In this document: positions 1 to 9,566 of the stretch, piece after piece
Layout: every line of letters starts with the position of its first letter
How positions within the stretch are numbered: position 1 is the stretch's first letter
Assembly (NCBI GenBank): GCA_025355385.1
Contig: JANXZS010000123.1
Location: forward strand, 1 to 35,675
Reading direction: 5' to 3'
DNA length: 35,675 nt
Source of the DNA: Acidobacteriaceae bacterium
GTDB lineage: Bacteria > Acidobacteriota > Terriglobia > Terriglobales > Acidobacteriaceae
Notes under the pieces: model-generated
The model's database searches: none
What the model was told of the DNA's origin: nothing
The model's input: the letters and a program-made list of their open reading frames with translations, nothing else
Position numbers and translations under genes: made by a program

Positions 1-603
1 GTCACCGGGCTGTGGGGCGGATATATGGCTTCCAACGTACTCAAGTGGTATTGGTGGCGATTCAACGGCTATGGCTACTTTTGGGGAATGGCCGTGGGCA
101 TCAGCTCCGCATTGACATTGCCTGCGATCCTCGCTCGGATCGAACCACTGCAAGCGTTCGCACATGCGCACTCGCTGAACCTGGATGTCTCGCTCAGCTT
201 CTCTCTGGTCTTCGGCTTGTCGCTCATCGGCTGCATCGCCGGGACCCTGCTGACCAAGCCCGAGGACGATGAGGTATTGAAGGATTTCTATCGTCGCGTC
301 CGCCCATGGGGTTTCTGGGGTCCCATCCTCAGAAAGGTCCAGGCCGAGAGCCCCGAACTTCAGCCGAATCGCGACTTCTTGAAGGACATGTTCAACGTGG
401 TCGTCGGCGTAATCTGGCAGACCGCGTTAGTCGCGCTGCCCATCTACATCGTAATCCGTTCTTATCAGAGAGCAGGAATTTCGCTGGCGATCATACTAGT
501 CACTTCAGCCCTCCTCAAATTCACGTGGTATGACAACCTAGTATTGCGAGAACCGAAAAACACTGAGAAGCCGGAGCTGGTTGGTGGAGTTGGCAACAAC
601 TAG
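1..603 (+). CDS. Sodium:solute symporter family protein, C-terminal part (cut by window start)
   Basis: This is the C-terminal end of a sodium-coupled solute transporter of the inner membrane (SSS family), which moves sugars or other small solutes using the sodium gradient. The frame is open to base 1 with no stop before the ATG at 25, so the gene starts outside the window. The residues after that ATG (WRFNGYGYFWGM) and the segment RRVRPWGFWGPI are typical of the tail of large SSS transporters, and there are about four hydrophobic segments (residues 18-40, 58-78, 130-150 and 153-170 counted from base 25). A GH94 phosphorylase follows 165 bases downstream on the same strand, so import and intracellular phosphorolysis of a disaccharide are plausible partners; that link is inference. 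An alternative reading as a separate 192-residue membrane protein is unlikely because of the upstream open frame. Confidence 0.75.
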   Translation, partial: VTGLWGGYMASNVLKWYWWRFNGYGYFWGMAVGISSALTLPAILARIEPLQAFAHAHSLNLDVSLSFSLVFGLSLIGCIAGTLLTKPEDDEVLKDFYRRVRPWGFWGPILRKVQAESPELQPNRDFLKDMFNVVVGVIWQTALVALPIYIVIRSYQRAGISLAIILVTSALLKFTWYDNLVLREPKNTEKPELVGGVGNN

Positions 604-768
604 CTCATGCCTCGCTTGCCCTCGAGCTCGCGGATCGCCCTTCAGCACACCGTAATTTCCTCAGACTGAGCTTTGCCGTAAAAGGGCTTCGCGTTTCGAG
701 TTGACTTCACCGGATGGAATTTACCATCGCTATCTAACTGACGGGATCTTTAGACCAGAGGGCTCAGC

Positions 769-3213
769 ATGCGATTCGGGCACTTCGACGATGCCAATCG
801 GGAGTACGTCATAACCCGGCCGGACACCCCTACCCCCTGGATCAACTACCTCGGCTGCGAGGCCTACTTTGGAATCATTTCCAACACTGCGGGGGGGTAT
901 TCCTTTTACCGGGACGCACGCCTTCGCCGCCTTACCCGCTACCGGTACAACAATGTCCCGTCCGACGTAGGGGGACGGTACATCTACATTCGCGATGACG
1001 AGACCGGCGAATTCTGGTCGCCAACGTGGCAGCCCACGCGCACCAAACTCGATGACTACTCCTGCCGTCATGGTATGGGATACAGTGTCATTGGATCGCG
1101 CTACAAAGGCATGGAAGCCAGCACACGGTACTTCGTTCCGATGGGCGAAAATCTTGAGCTCTGGCAGTTCAGCATCTCCAATCATCGCAAATCTACTGCT
1201 TCCCTCTCCGCCTTTTCACTAATCGAATTCTGCCTGTGGGACGCGCAGGATGATGCCACCAACTTCCAGCGAAATTTCTCTACCGGTCAGGTTGAAGTGG
1301 AACACGGAGTCATCTACCACAAGACGGAGTACCGCGAACGCCGTGATCATTACGCTTACTTCGCGTGCTCCAGCGAAATTACTGGCTTCGACACGCAGCG
1401 GGAATCTTTCCTTGGCCCCTACCACGGATGGGATAGCCCCGCGGTAGTTGAAACAGGACAATCAACCAACTCGCTGGCGCATGGCTTTGCTCCAATTGGA
1501 TCGCACAGCGTGAAGCTTACCCTCGCTCCAGAGGAGTCAAAACAAATCGTATTCGTGCTCGGGTATCAGGAAGTTTTGAAGGACCAGAAGTTCGATCCTC
1601 CAGGTTCACAAATCATAAATAAAAAAGCAGCCCGGGAGACCATGGCAAAGTACCTGCAGCCCGCCAATGCGGACGCTGCCTTTCAGGCTTTGCGTGAATA
1701 CTGGGATGGACTGCTAGGCATCTTGCAGGTCGAGACGCCTGACCTGCATACCAATCGCATGGTGAATATCTGGAATGCCTATCAGAGCATGGCAACCTTT
1801 AATATGTCGCGTTCGGCATCTCTCTATGAGTCCGGCATCGGCCGCGGTCTCGGCTTTCGCGATTCCAATCAGGATCTCCTCGGCTTTGTGCACATGGCGC
1901 CGTCGCGCGCACGCGAGCGCGTGCTCGACCTTGCCGCGACGCAACTTCCCAGCGGAGGCGCCTATCACCAATACCAGCCGCTTACCAAGCGCGGCAACAA
2001 CGATGTGGGAAGCGGATTCAATGACGATCCCCATTGGCTCATCATCGGCGTCGCTGCCTATCTCAAAGAGACGGGCGACTGGAGCATCCTCGACGAGCAG
2101 GTTACTTACGACAATCAACCAGGCTCAGAGACACCGCTCTATGACCATCTACAGCGCAGTTTTCAATACACTCTAGACCGCCTCGGTCCGCACGGACTGC
2201 CGCTGATCGGCCGCGCCGACTGGAATGATTGCCTCAACCTCAATTGCTTCTCCGACACTCCCGGCCAGTCTTTCCAGACCACAACCAACAAGGACGGCAA
2301 GATTGCCGAGTCGGTCTTCATTGCTGCATTGTTTGTCCACTCTGGCCATGAACTATCGGATATAGCTAGAAATCGTGGAAATGAGGGCGAAGCGAACAGC
2401 ATCCTTCGCGAAGTTGCGATCATGGAAGCCACCATCGCAGACCATGGCTGGGATGGTGAGTGGTTCATACGCGCTTACGACGACTTTGGCCGCAAGGTGG
2501 GCTCGAAGGAAAACAAGGAAGGTAAGATTTTTATCGAGACTCAGGGTTATTGCCCGCTCGCCGGAATCGGCCTCAAAGACGGAACCGCGCAAAAGGCGTT
2601 GGACTCCGTGCGAAAGTACCTGGCCACGAAACACGGCATCGTCCTGCAACAACCGGCCTACTCCCAGTACTACATCGAGTTGGGCGAAATCTCCTCGTAC
2701 CCTCCGGGCTACAAGGAAAACGCCGGAATCTTCTGCCATAGCAATCCTTGGGTCATGATCGCGGAGACCCGCGTCGGTAACGGCGACGCCGCGCACGACT
2801 ATTATCTCCGCATCAATCCATCGGCCCGAGAGACGCTCGGCGACTTACATCGCACCGAGCCATATGTCTACTCACAAATGATTGCCGGCAAAGATGCACC
2901 CACTCACGGCGAGGCAAAGAACTCCTGGCTGACCGGCACAGCGGCCTGGAACTACTACGCTATCGTGCAATGGATACTGGGCATCCGCACATCGCTTGGC
3001 GGACTTGAGATCGCGCCAGTTATCCCCAGGAACTGGCCCGGCTTCAAAGCAACGCGCAAGTTTCGTGATGTCACATACAACATCGAAGTAGAGCGCATCG
3101 GCGATGGCAACCTGGTTGCGCTCGTAGTCGACGGCACACCAGTCCCTGGCAACACCGTCACACCACCCGAGGATGCGCGCAAGGAAGTCAGAGTGCAGGT
3201 CACCCTTTCCTGA
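769..3213 (+). CDS. GH94 glycoside phosphorylase, cellobiose phosphorylase type
   Basis: The protein has 814 residues, the usual size of cytoplasmic cellobiose phosphorylases, and no signal peptide. This family splits cellobiose with phosphate into alpha-glucose 1-phosphate and glucose, saving one ATP compared with hydrolysis. The start MRFGHFDDANREYVITRP, the ISNTAGGYSFYRDARLRRLT block, RDSNQDLLGFVHM near residues 365-378 and the DWND motif at residues 484-487 are GH94 hallmarks; the general-acid aspartate lies in DWND. Order along the protein: N-terminal beta-sandwich, linker helices, (alpha/alpha)6 catalytic barrel from about residue 320, small C-terminal beta domain. An AGAGGG ribosome site six bases before the ATG supports the start. 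The upstream symporter is probably functionally linked. Other GH94 specificities (chitobiose, longer cello-oligosaccharides) cannot be fully excluded, but the sequence is closest to cellobiose phosphorylase as I remember it. Confidence 0.88.
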   Translation: MRFGHFDDANREYVITRPDTPTPWINYLGCEAYFGIISNTAGGYSFYRDARLRRLTRYRYNNVPSDVGGRYIYIRDDETGEFWSPTWQPTRTKLDDYSCRHGMGYSVIGSRYKGMEASTRYFVPMGENLELWQFSISNHRKSTASLSAFSLIEFCLWDAQDDATNFQRNFSTGQVEVEHGVIYHKTEYRERRDHYAYFACSSEITGFDTQRESFLGPYHGWDSPAVVETGQSTNSLAHGFAPIGSHSVKLTLAPEESKQIVFVLGYQEVLKDQKFDPPGSQIINKKAARETMAKYLQPANADAAFQALREYWDGLLGILQVETPDLHTNRMVNIWNAYQSMATFNMSRSASLYESGIGRGLGFRDSNQDLLGFVHMAPSRARERVLDLAATQLPSGGAYHQYQPLTKRGNNDVGSGFNDDPHWLIIGVAAYLKETGDWSILDEQVTYDNQPGSETPLYDHLQRSFQYTLDRLGPHGLPLIGRADWNDCLNLNCFSDTPGQSFQTTTNKDGKIAESVFIAALFVHSGHELSDIARNRGNEGEANSILREVAIMEATIADHGWDGEWFIRAYDDFGRKVGSKENKEGKIFIETQGYCPLAGIGLKDGTAQKALDSVRKYLATKHGIVLQQPAYSQYYIELGEISSYPPGYKENAGIFCHSNPWVMIAETRVGNGDAAHDYYLRINPSARETLGDLHRTEPYVYSQMIAGKDAPTHGEAKNSWLTGTAAWNYYAIVQWILGIRTSLGGLEIAPVIPRNWPGFKATRKFRDVTYNIEVERIGDGNLVALVVDGTPVPGNTVTPPEDARKEVRVQVTLS

Positions 3214-3232
3214 TCTGTTCTGTCGTACAAAC

Positions 3233-3271
3233 AAAGAAGGGTTGCCAGCTTTTCGCCAGCAACCCTTTCTT
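3233..3271. terminator. Bidirectional terminator-like hairpin between GH94 and the TonB-dependent receptor
   Basis: The two genes converge here. GAAGGGTTGC (3236-3245) can pair with GCAACCCTTTC (3259-3269) with one bulge, around a 13-base loop. The right arm runs into CTTTCTT on the plus strand, and the left arm gives CTTCTTTG on the minus strand, so both directions end in T-rich sequence. Confidence 0.6.
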
Positions 3272-3287
3272 GTGAAGTGCTCGAGAC

Positions 3288-6200
3288 TTAGAACGAGAGC
3301 CGCGCGCTGACCTGGATCTCTCTCCCGGGGGTTGTAACTTCGGTGATCGAACCGAAGCCTGCGGTATTAACAAAGCGGTTCGGTGTGCCCAGATTGGTGT
3401 GGTTGACCGCATTGAAGAACTCCGCTCGAGTCTCCAGCTTCAAGTCTTCATGCAGCACAAAACTGCGAACGATGCTCAAATCCAAAGCGTTCAAAGCGGG
3501 TCCCAGCACGGTGTTGCGCCCGGTGTTTCCAAACGTGTACGCGGGCGGCGCCTTGAAAGCGGCAGGATTAAACCAGGTACGCGCATTGTGCGTGCCTGGG
3601 CCAAAGACCGGCTTTCCCGTGGAGTTGGCTCGAATGGGATTCTCACCAAGGGCAGTACCGGCATTAGCTGTATCCCCGAAAACAGAGATCGTCAGCGGGA
3701 AGCCACTTTGCACCTGGTAAACAGTGGACGCAAGCCAGTTCTGCGTCAGCAGTCTCGTTGCGGCATTTTGTGACCATGCAGGCAGATTGTAAACGGCGCT
3801 CAGTGCGAAACGGTTGCGCACATCGCACGCCGGTCCCTTTTCGGCTGCCAGGTCGGAATTGTCCTGTGGAATGGACGACTCAAACATCGGCGAGCGAAAG
3901 TCCGGCGCATTGGAAAGGCTCTTCGACCATGTGTAGTTAGCCAGTAAACTGAGCCCTCGCGAATAACGGCGTCGCAGGTTTACATAGCCCGCGTCGTACC
4001 AGCTTTGCGCAGAGTTCTCCAAAAGGTTGATCGTGCTCACGCCAAAAGTGGTGCTTACAACATCGATGTTCGCGGGAAGAATTGTGTCTGGGATGAAGCT
4101 GATCTTCTTGAACGGGCGCCGTGGTTGGATCAACCCCGGCCCCGGCTGAGCATTATTAATCAGGTGCGCACGTTGCAGGTGATAGCCATTCGATCCTAGA
4201 TAGCCGATCTCAAGTACCGTGTTGCTTCCTAGGCTCTGCTCAACGGAGGCGCTCCACTGCTGGATATATTGAGGTGGCGGGTTGGTCTGCATTGCCGTAA
4301 AACTGACGGTGGTAACTCCCAGCACCGCAGGGTTGAAGTTGAACGACCTGATCGACGGCGAAAAATTGTCGCTCTGATTTGTCTCCGGAAACACGTACGG
4401 CACGTTATGTCGCTGGTTGCACCAGGTGTTCATATCAACTGGCGTATAGAAGATGCCATACGCCGCGTGTACTACCAGATTCATGCTGGGCACACTTTTC
4501 GCAATACCGAGACGCGGTGCAAAGTTCGCCCGGTTCGGATACATCAATCCCATTGGAAACCCGTGTTGCCCGCCAACGAATACCGAAGGTACACCATCCC
4601 GCGAAAACGTTAGGTTGCTGTTGGTGTAGGTGATGTCAGTCAGTGCGCTCATGTACTCATAGCGCAGGCCAAAATCAATCGTAGTGTTTCTTGTCAGGCG
4701 GAAAGTGTCTTGCGCGAAGCCGTCGGCAGACCACTGGCGCAGGTTCATCTGCGGCACGCCCGCTTGCCGTTGACGTACCGCAGGCAGGCCTAGCAGAAAG
4801 CTCGCAAGCGCGGAGCCGGTGCCGTCATTCGCACCAATGTCGGTAGTAAATCCGCTAGTGAATTGATAGTAGCCGCGGTTCTGAAAGAAACCCCACATCG
4901 GCCAGATGAACCGCTGGTAAGCACCGCCAAACTTCAGACTGTGCTTGCCAAGTTGCCAGCTGAGTGTATCGCGTCCTTCGACGATAGTGTCCCAGGCGTG
5001 CATTGGAGTAGCGGAGTAACTATCGCCCATGGGCGAGTACCCCTGCACATTAAAATAGGGCGCTCCCCACGCGCCGGGACCGCCGAAGCCGACTCCCTGG
5101 ATGCCGAGTTCTGTCACGATGTCTTTCTTTTTCGCGCTCTCGGTGTTGTGGTCCATGCTTAGGCGCGAGATCGCAATCGATCCCATGTTCAGCAGCCGCG
5201 GGCTGAATACGTGGCTGTAAGCCAGGACCCCCTGCTGGGCCAGGTTGTCATGGTTGTAGCCGAACCCCGGCAGGTTTTGCGGCATAAACCCGTGCTCCCC
5301 GCCGGCACTGTAACGGATGAAAGCATTGTCCCGCGCGCTAAATACCTGGTCTACCCGAAAGGTCCCCTGATCCGTATAGTGAATCGCGTTTCGAACGTCC
5401 AGGTAGTTATTGGAATCATTCCCCGAACCGAGCACCGTTGGCTGGCCCATCATGGTCATGCCCGCGCCCATCCCCATCCCCAGATTAGGCTGCGGCACAA
5501 ATTGAGTGAGCATCGTGCGCGCGACTTTGCTGATGCGGTCAGCAGGAATCATGTTGTCCGGGAACGGCTGCCGGGTAAATTGCGGATTGGTCTGACTGAC
5601 CGGAAGACTGGAATTGTAGTTTGGGTTCTTGACCGTGGTGTCGGGATCGTAAATCGTGACACCACTCATACTGAAGTCGCCCGAGGACTCTATCGCAGTC
5701 GGCACGGTCGCTGTCATGCTCTCCGCTTCGACGTGACGCAAACCCTCGTAGTTTACGAAGAAGAAAGTATGCTTACGCGAGAGTGGGCCACCCACCGAAG
5801 CACCAAAGTTGTTCTGCACCAGGTGATTTGTGCCGCCCATCTGATTAAAGGAGTGGGCATCCATGGCCCCATTTCGCAGATACTCGTAGGCCGTCCCATG
5901 CAGGCTGCTTGATCCCGAGCGCGTAACCACGTTCACCTGGCCACCACCCGCCCCGCCCATCTCAGCGGAATAGCTGCCAATCTGCACTTGGAACTCCTGT
6001 ACGGCATCGGGCGAAGCGCTGAGATTCTGCGTGTTAAAGGTGGGATCGGTATTTGTCGCCCCATCCAGAAGGAAGTAATTTGCGTTGGGCCGGTTCCCTC
6101 CCACGCTGATAGCAGATCGCTGACCCGGCCGCCAGTAAAGTGGATTGATATTGCCTGCCTGCGCCCCGTGGCTGATGTGCGCACCTGGCACCGTCAACAT

Positions 6201-6659
6201 AAGATCGACCAGCATGCGCCCATTCAGCGGCAGTTGCTCCACTGCCCGTTGATCCACAACCTCGCCAACGCTGGGGTCTGACGTTTTGAGCAACTCCGCC
6301 GAAGCAACGGCAAAAACCGTCTGGCTCGCTGAACCTACCGCCAGCGGAATATCGAGCGTAACCTGCTGCCCAACTTCCAGTTGCAACATTCTTTTTGCAT
6401 CCGCGAAGCCGCGGCTGGTCACCAGAATCACATAGCGCCCCGGCAGTAGCCCGTCGGCCTCGTAAATCCCGGAACTACTGGACGTGACAACACGAGTAGT
6501 CCCGGTAGCGGTCGCGGTGAAACTCACCCTCGCATCCGGGACGGGATGGTTTTGCGGGTCGAGCACCGAACCGCGCATTACGGCGTAGTTCGTCTGTGCC
6601 TGAAGAGAAGCAAACGCGCATAAAAAACAACACACAACGAGGATGAATATCGGCTTCAC
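3288..6659 (-). CDS. Oar-like TonB-dependent outer-membrane receptor with carboxypeptidase regulatory-like domain
   Basis: A 1123-residue outer-membrane protein expected to import large or scarce substrates, such as oligosaccharides, with TonB energy. It has a signal peptide ending near SLQAQ (residue 22). A carboxypeptidase-regulatory-like Ig-fold (about 25-110, with GSVLDPQNHPVPDARV) is followed by a plug domain (about 125-250, with VVDQRAVEQLPLNGR) and a long beta-barrel ending in the terminal phenylalanine typical of outer-membrane barrels. The FFNAVNHTNLGTPNR block near the C-terminus is typical of the many paralogues in Acidobacteria. The start is a GTG with GGAG about five bases upstream. 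A methionine/glycine-rich stretch (about residues 391-404) is unusual. Neighbouring GH94, GH35 and esterase genes suggest a carbohydrate ligand, but the sequence does not show it. Confidence 0.92.
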   Translation of the reverse strand: MKPIFILVVCCFLCAFASLQAQTNYAVMRGSVLDPQNHPVPDARVSFTATATGTTRVVTSSSSGIYEADGLLPGRYVILVTSRGFADAKRMLQLEVGQQVTLDIPLAVGSASQTVFAVASAELLKTSDPSVGEVVDQRAVEQLPLNGRMLVDLMLTVPGAHISHGAQAGNINPLYWRPGQRSAISVGGNRPNANYFLLDGATNTDPTFNTQNLSASPDAVQEFQVQIGSYSAEMGGAGGGQVNVVTRSGSSSLHGTAYEYLRNGAMDAHSFNQMGGTNHLVQNNFGASVGGPLSRKHTFFFVNYEGLRHVEAESMTATVPTAIESSGDFSMSGVTIYDPDTTVKNPNYNSSLPVSQTNPQFTRQPFPDNMIPADRISKVARTMLTQFVPQPNLGMGMGAGMTMMGQPTVLGSGNDSNNYLDVRNAIHYTDQGTFRVDQVFSARDNAFIRYSAGGEHGFMPQNLPGFGYNHDNLAQQGVLAYSHVFSPRLLNMGSIAISRLSMDHNTESAKKKDIVTELGIQGVGFGGPGAWGAPYFNVQGYSPMGDSYSATPMHAWDTIVEGRDTLSWQLGKHSLKFGGAYQRFIWPMWGFFQNRGYYQFTSGFTTDIGANDGTGSALASFLLGLPAVRQRQAGVPQMNLRQWSADGFAQDTFRLTRNTTIDFGLRYEYMSALTDITYTNSNLTFSRDGVPSVFVGGQHGFPMGLMYPNRANFAPRLGIAKSVPSMNLVVHAAYGIFYTPVDMNTWCNQRHNVPYVFPETNQSDNFSPSIRSFNFNPAVLGVTTVSFTAMQTNPPPQYIQQWSASVEQSLGSNTVLEIGYLGSNGYHLQRAHLINNAQPGPGLIQPRRPFKKISFIPDTILPANIDVVSTTFGVSTINLLENSAQSWYDAGYVNLRRRYSRGLSLLANYTWSKSLSNAPDFRSPMFESSIPQDNSDLAAEKGPACDVRNRFALSAVYNLPAWSQNAATRLLTQNWLASTVYQVQSGFPLTISVFGDTANAGTALGENPIRANSTGKPVFGPGTHNARTWFNPAAFKAPPAYTFGNTGRNTVLGPALNALDLSIVRSFVLHEDLKLETRAEFFNAVNHTNLGTPNRFVNTAGFGSITEVTTPGREIQVSARLSF

Positions 6660-6941
6660 AGGTCTCCGGAAAGATAGGGCTGTCGCCCGGCTGAATCAAT
6701 CTGCAGCGCCGGGTCTGTTTACTCTGTTCATGAACAACGGCGCTCGCAAGCGCTTCAAACATATGGGCGTCGACTTTCGCCTGCGCTATGCGAATGTATG
6801 GACATTAACGATTCCAAGCGCAGTTGTCCTCGTCTGGTTGGATGAGAAGTATCTCCATCCAACGATGGATAGCAAACGTAAGGCAGCACGGGCCACGTCT
6901 TTGTCACGATGCTCGAATGTTGGCCGCAACGCCGTGGCGTT
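6660..6941 (-). promoter_or_regulatory. Upstream region of the receptor gene, with a 12-bp perfect palindrome
   Basis: This 282-base gap separates the receptor start from the stop of the upstream membrane-protein gene. It contains the perfect palindrome TGTTCATGAACA at 6725-6736, about 66 bases before the receptor start, and the short inverted repeat GCGCT/AGCGC at 6740-6753 just beyond it. Both are operator-like and well placed to control the receptor. No clear -35/-10 pair could be assigned, and no regulator gene is nearby. Confidence 0.35.
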
Positions 6942-8567
6942 TTATCTTTCCGATATCGCAAGCACTGTGCGAAGGCGCCATAAGACGGCCGCCAAAGCGG
7001 CCAGGCAAGTGCTCCAAATTGCGCACACGGAGTTCACCGCCCATGCGGGTGCCACGCCTGACCGTTTTAGCAGGAAAGGCAGAAAATTCCACGTCGTAAT
7101 ATGCAGATAGTCCCAGGGATCCTCCCCCATGGCACGATTGTTCAAGCCCCACGCATTCATCTTCCCCAATGCAAACGCGGCAATATTCTGTAAACGCAGT
7201 GCGATGACAAATGTCGGGTGACCAAGCGTCTCCATCTGGTAGATTTCAAGCGGCAGCCAGAAGGCAAGCGATGCCAACTGAATCACCGTGCTGATCACCA
7301 GCAACGATATGCCTACTATCCAAACCGGCTTGCCTGACTCACGGCGCTGACGGAGCAAAAGGGGAATGGCGAGTAGAGCAGACAGTTCTACTGCAGTGGA
7401 AACATAGCGATCACCCCACGCAAAGTCGCCGCTCCATACCGTGTATCGAGCATAGAAGGCCAGGTACGCCATCAGCAGCAAGCCACCCGTGATCAGGTAT
7501 GCCTTCACTACTGGGCTGAATCGCTTCCACGAGACTGCTGTCAGCAGAATCATCAGAACAAGCAAAGGGTCGAAAAGAAAGATGGATTTCTCGGGTGAGA
7601 GGAGCGCCCCGAGAAATCCAATATGAAAAGGAGTTTCGAAGGGATAGCTGGTTGGTAGGCTGGGATTTCGCTGCCTCGCTTCAAGAGCCAGCAGGCTGAA
7701 GTAGGTATTAAAAAACGATCCAAACCGGTAGTACTGATACACACGGTCGATCAATCCAAAGAGCGCATAGACCGGGAGCGCCGTAGCCGCATAAGTCAAA
7801 GCTCGGTCTCGAAGTTCCCTGCCCCGAATCCTTTCAAAGTAGAGAACCAGCAGCATGAAGAGCCCGCCAGCGAACAAATCCATCCCGGTTGTAAGACGGG
7901 TTAAAAGGTTCAGCCCAAGGGCCGACGAGCCGATCAACAGCGCGCGACGGTTGCCACTGCAAAGCCATTCATACTGATAGGAAAATCCCGTCAACGTCAG
8001 CAGAAAGATGTAGTTGTTCTCCATCAGGTTCTGCGTATAGTGCAAGTGCGTGGTCGAGAGCAGCATTGCCAGTACACCCGCTGCCGCATGACTCGTCTTG
8101 AACTTCAATTGGCCCAGGAAACGAAAACAAATCAGCGCAGTAAGAACGGTGACAAGGATATTCGTGCTGTAGCTGACCAGGATGTCCCGCACACTTGGAT
8201 CGTTCCCGTTGTAATCCGTGAACAGGGGAAGCCGCTCGACATATGTCCCAATCACATCCGCTGGCAACATGAGCAGCGACTGCCCAACGCCATACCAACT
8301 TTGCAGCTTGCCGCCTTTGCCGTGCACTCCAAAATCGGGATACTCCTGCGGAAATACCGGAGGCTGCGAGGTCCAAAACGCATGCGTCGATTGCAGCCGA
8401 TGCATCGTGTCAGCCGTGCCTAGCTCTCCCGACTGCACTACGAATGCGATGAGGCACCCGGCGAGTGCTAGAAGGAGGCATGGGTCGCTCAACAATCGTC
8501 GAATTCGATTCATCGGCTCCATTCGTCGCGGACTGAGATTCCTGGGCCACCAGGTTGTGAGCGCCAA
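6942..8567 (-). CDS. Polytopic membrane protein, GT-C glycosyltransferase-like
   Basis: A membrane protein of up to 541 residues with about ten to twelve hydrophobic segments (for example LLLALAGCLIAFVV, VTVLTALICFRFLG, LSALLAIPLLLR). A large loop after the first segment contains the charged motif FGVHGKGGKLQSWYGVGQSLL. First helix, acidic/glycine-rich external loop and then many helices resemble lipid-linked-sugar glycosyltransferases (GT39/ArnT-like, GT-C fold), but I see no decisive catalytic motif. The function is therefore a fold-level guess. The ATG codons at 8522 (MEPMNRIRRLL) or 8513 (MNRIRRLL) are more natural starts, because the first fifteen residues do not look coding. It lies 37 bases downstream of the broken GH35 gene on the same strand and may be co-transcribed with it. 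Confidence 0.65.
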   Translation of the reverse strand: MALTTWWPRNLSPRRMEPMNRIRRLLSDPCLLLALAGCLIAFVVQSGELGTADTMHRLQSTHAFWTSQPPVFPQEYPDFGVHGKGGKLQSWYGVGQSLLMLPADVIGTYVERLPLFTDYNGNDPSVRDILVSYSTNILVTVLTALICFRFLGQLKFKTSHAAAGVLAMLLSTTHLHYTQNLMENNYIFLLTLTGFSYQYEWLCSGNRRALLIGSSALGLNLLTRLTTGMDLFAGGLFMLLVLYFERIRGRELRDRALTYAATALPVYALFGLIDRVYQYYRFGSFFNTYFSLLALEARQRNPSLPTSYPFETPFHIGFLGALLSPEKSIFLFDPLLVLMILLTAVSWKRFSPVVKAYLITGGLLLMAYLAFYARYTVWSGDFAWGDRYVSTAVELSALLAIPLLLRQRRESGKPVWIVGISLLVISTVIQLASLAFWLPLEIYQMETLGHPTFVIALRLQNIAAFALGKMNAWGLNNRAMGEDPWDYLHITTWNFLPFLLKRSGVAPAWAVNSVCAIWSTCLAALAAVLWRLRTVLAISER

Positions 8568-8604
8568 TTATGAAACGGATCGCACTCTTCCAACAGCCTG
8601 CTGC

Positions 8605-9543
8605 TCAGTTGGTATCCACCAGCAACTCGTACTCAGGAATCAGTTCAAGTTTCCGCAACTCGTCTATCTGCGCACCCGAAGGAAATTTGGGTCTATGAGC
8701 ATCTTCTATATAAATTGGTGCGTCTTTGCGGAGAGGGAGAATACTCAGCACCAGCGGGGCTGAGCCGCCGTCCTTGATGAATCTGGAGAGACCGACAGAC
8801 CAAACCAACCCATTATAGAAATTGTCGGTTAGAAGCTTTCCACTTGAAGACAGACGAGCCACATCGCCGACATAGTCCACCTTCAGGAAAAGCTCGCTCA
8901 AACCTTTCATCGCGTTTGGCGGCAGCTGGATCTGCCACTCCGCAGCGCGTTGGAACGCGCCGTCAACAGGAGCTCGCGCCACTCCTTTCGGACGCCAGGA
9001 TAACGGCGGGCCGCTTTCGAGTGGAGCCGCCGTGGAACCATTCTGAATCTTCTGCTGTGCGAGAATTGCACTCCTGTTTGCAACGGACGCCTCAAATTTC
9101 GAACTTCCCGTCGGATGATTCAGGATGTGGATGGGATGGCTTCCCCTCAACGCCCTGGTCAACTCCGGAATCACCGTAAAGGAAACATGTGGATTGCTCA
9201 GCGCGCGAAGGTGCATTTGAAATTTGTCTACAAATATCTGTTGTACTGTGACGATCAAATGCGGCTTACCACCAAGTGTGACCTTCCACGGATCTTCTGC
9301 CTCTTGCTTCTCGAGCACCAGGATGCGAATCCTCGTGCCGGTCTTCCTGATAATCTCGATCTCCGATTTCAAGCCTGGCCGAATGCCTCGCACGTAAATC
9401 ACACTGCCTAATCTTTCTGTGCGGGCCGTTCCGGAGCGGATAGAAGCAACGCTCGCAGCATCGATCGCGAATTCCGGCACTATTCCCGGAATTGCAAAGA
9501 AAACAACAATCGATGAATCGCCATCTGTAATGTGTGTAAACAA
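8605..9543 (-). CDS. GH35 beta-galactosidase, detached C-terminal beta domains
   Basis: This 312-residue frame encodes the accessory beta-sandwich part of the same enzyme. Its residues FTHITDGDSSIVVFFAIPGIV belong to the domain that packs on the barrel, and the jelly-roll-like C-terminus includes NGLVWSVGLSRFI and PLVLSILPLRKDAPIYIED. It would have to start at a TTG within the domain (9543) with no ribosome site, and the open frame really extends upstream to about 9590. It is therefore best read as the frameshifted end of the preceding gene, not an independent gene. Confidence 0.65.
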   Translation of the reverse strand: MFTHITDGDSSIVVFFAIPGIVPEFAIDAASVASIRSGTARTERLGSVIYVRGIRPGLKSEIEIIRKTGTRIRILVLEKQEAEDPWKVTLGGKPHLIVTVQQIFVDKFQMHLRALSNPHVSFTVIPELTRALRGSHPIHILNHPTGSSKFEASVANRSAILAQQKIQNGSTAAPLESGPPLSWRPKGVARAPVDGAFQRAAEWQIQLPPNAMKGLSELFLKVDYVGDVARLSSSGKLLTDNFYNGLVWSVGLSRFIKDGGSAPLVLSILPLRKDAPIYIEDAHRPKFPSGAQIDELRKLELIPEYELLVDTN

Positions 9544-9566
9544 CTGCGCGGTGCTGTATTTGATTC

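Noticed and set aside
892-898. Run of seven G in the GH94 gene as a phase-variation tract
   Set aside because: It encodes conserved AGGY residues of the family and is short, so slippage is not a convincing special feature.
5211-5912. 233-residue open frame antisense to the receptor gene
   Set aside because: It is a shadow frame of a clear coding region, with no domain or ribosome site.
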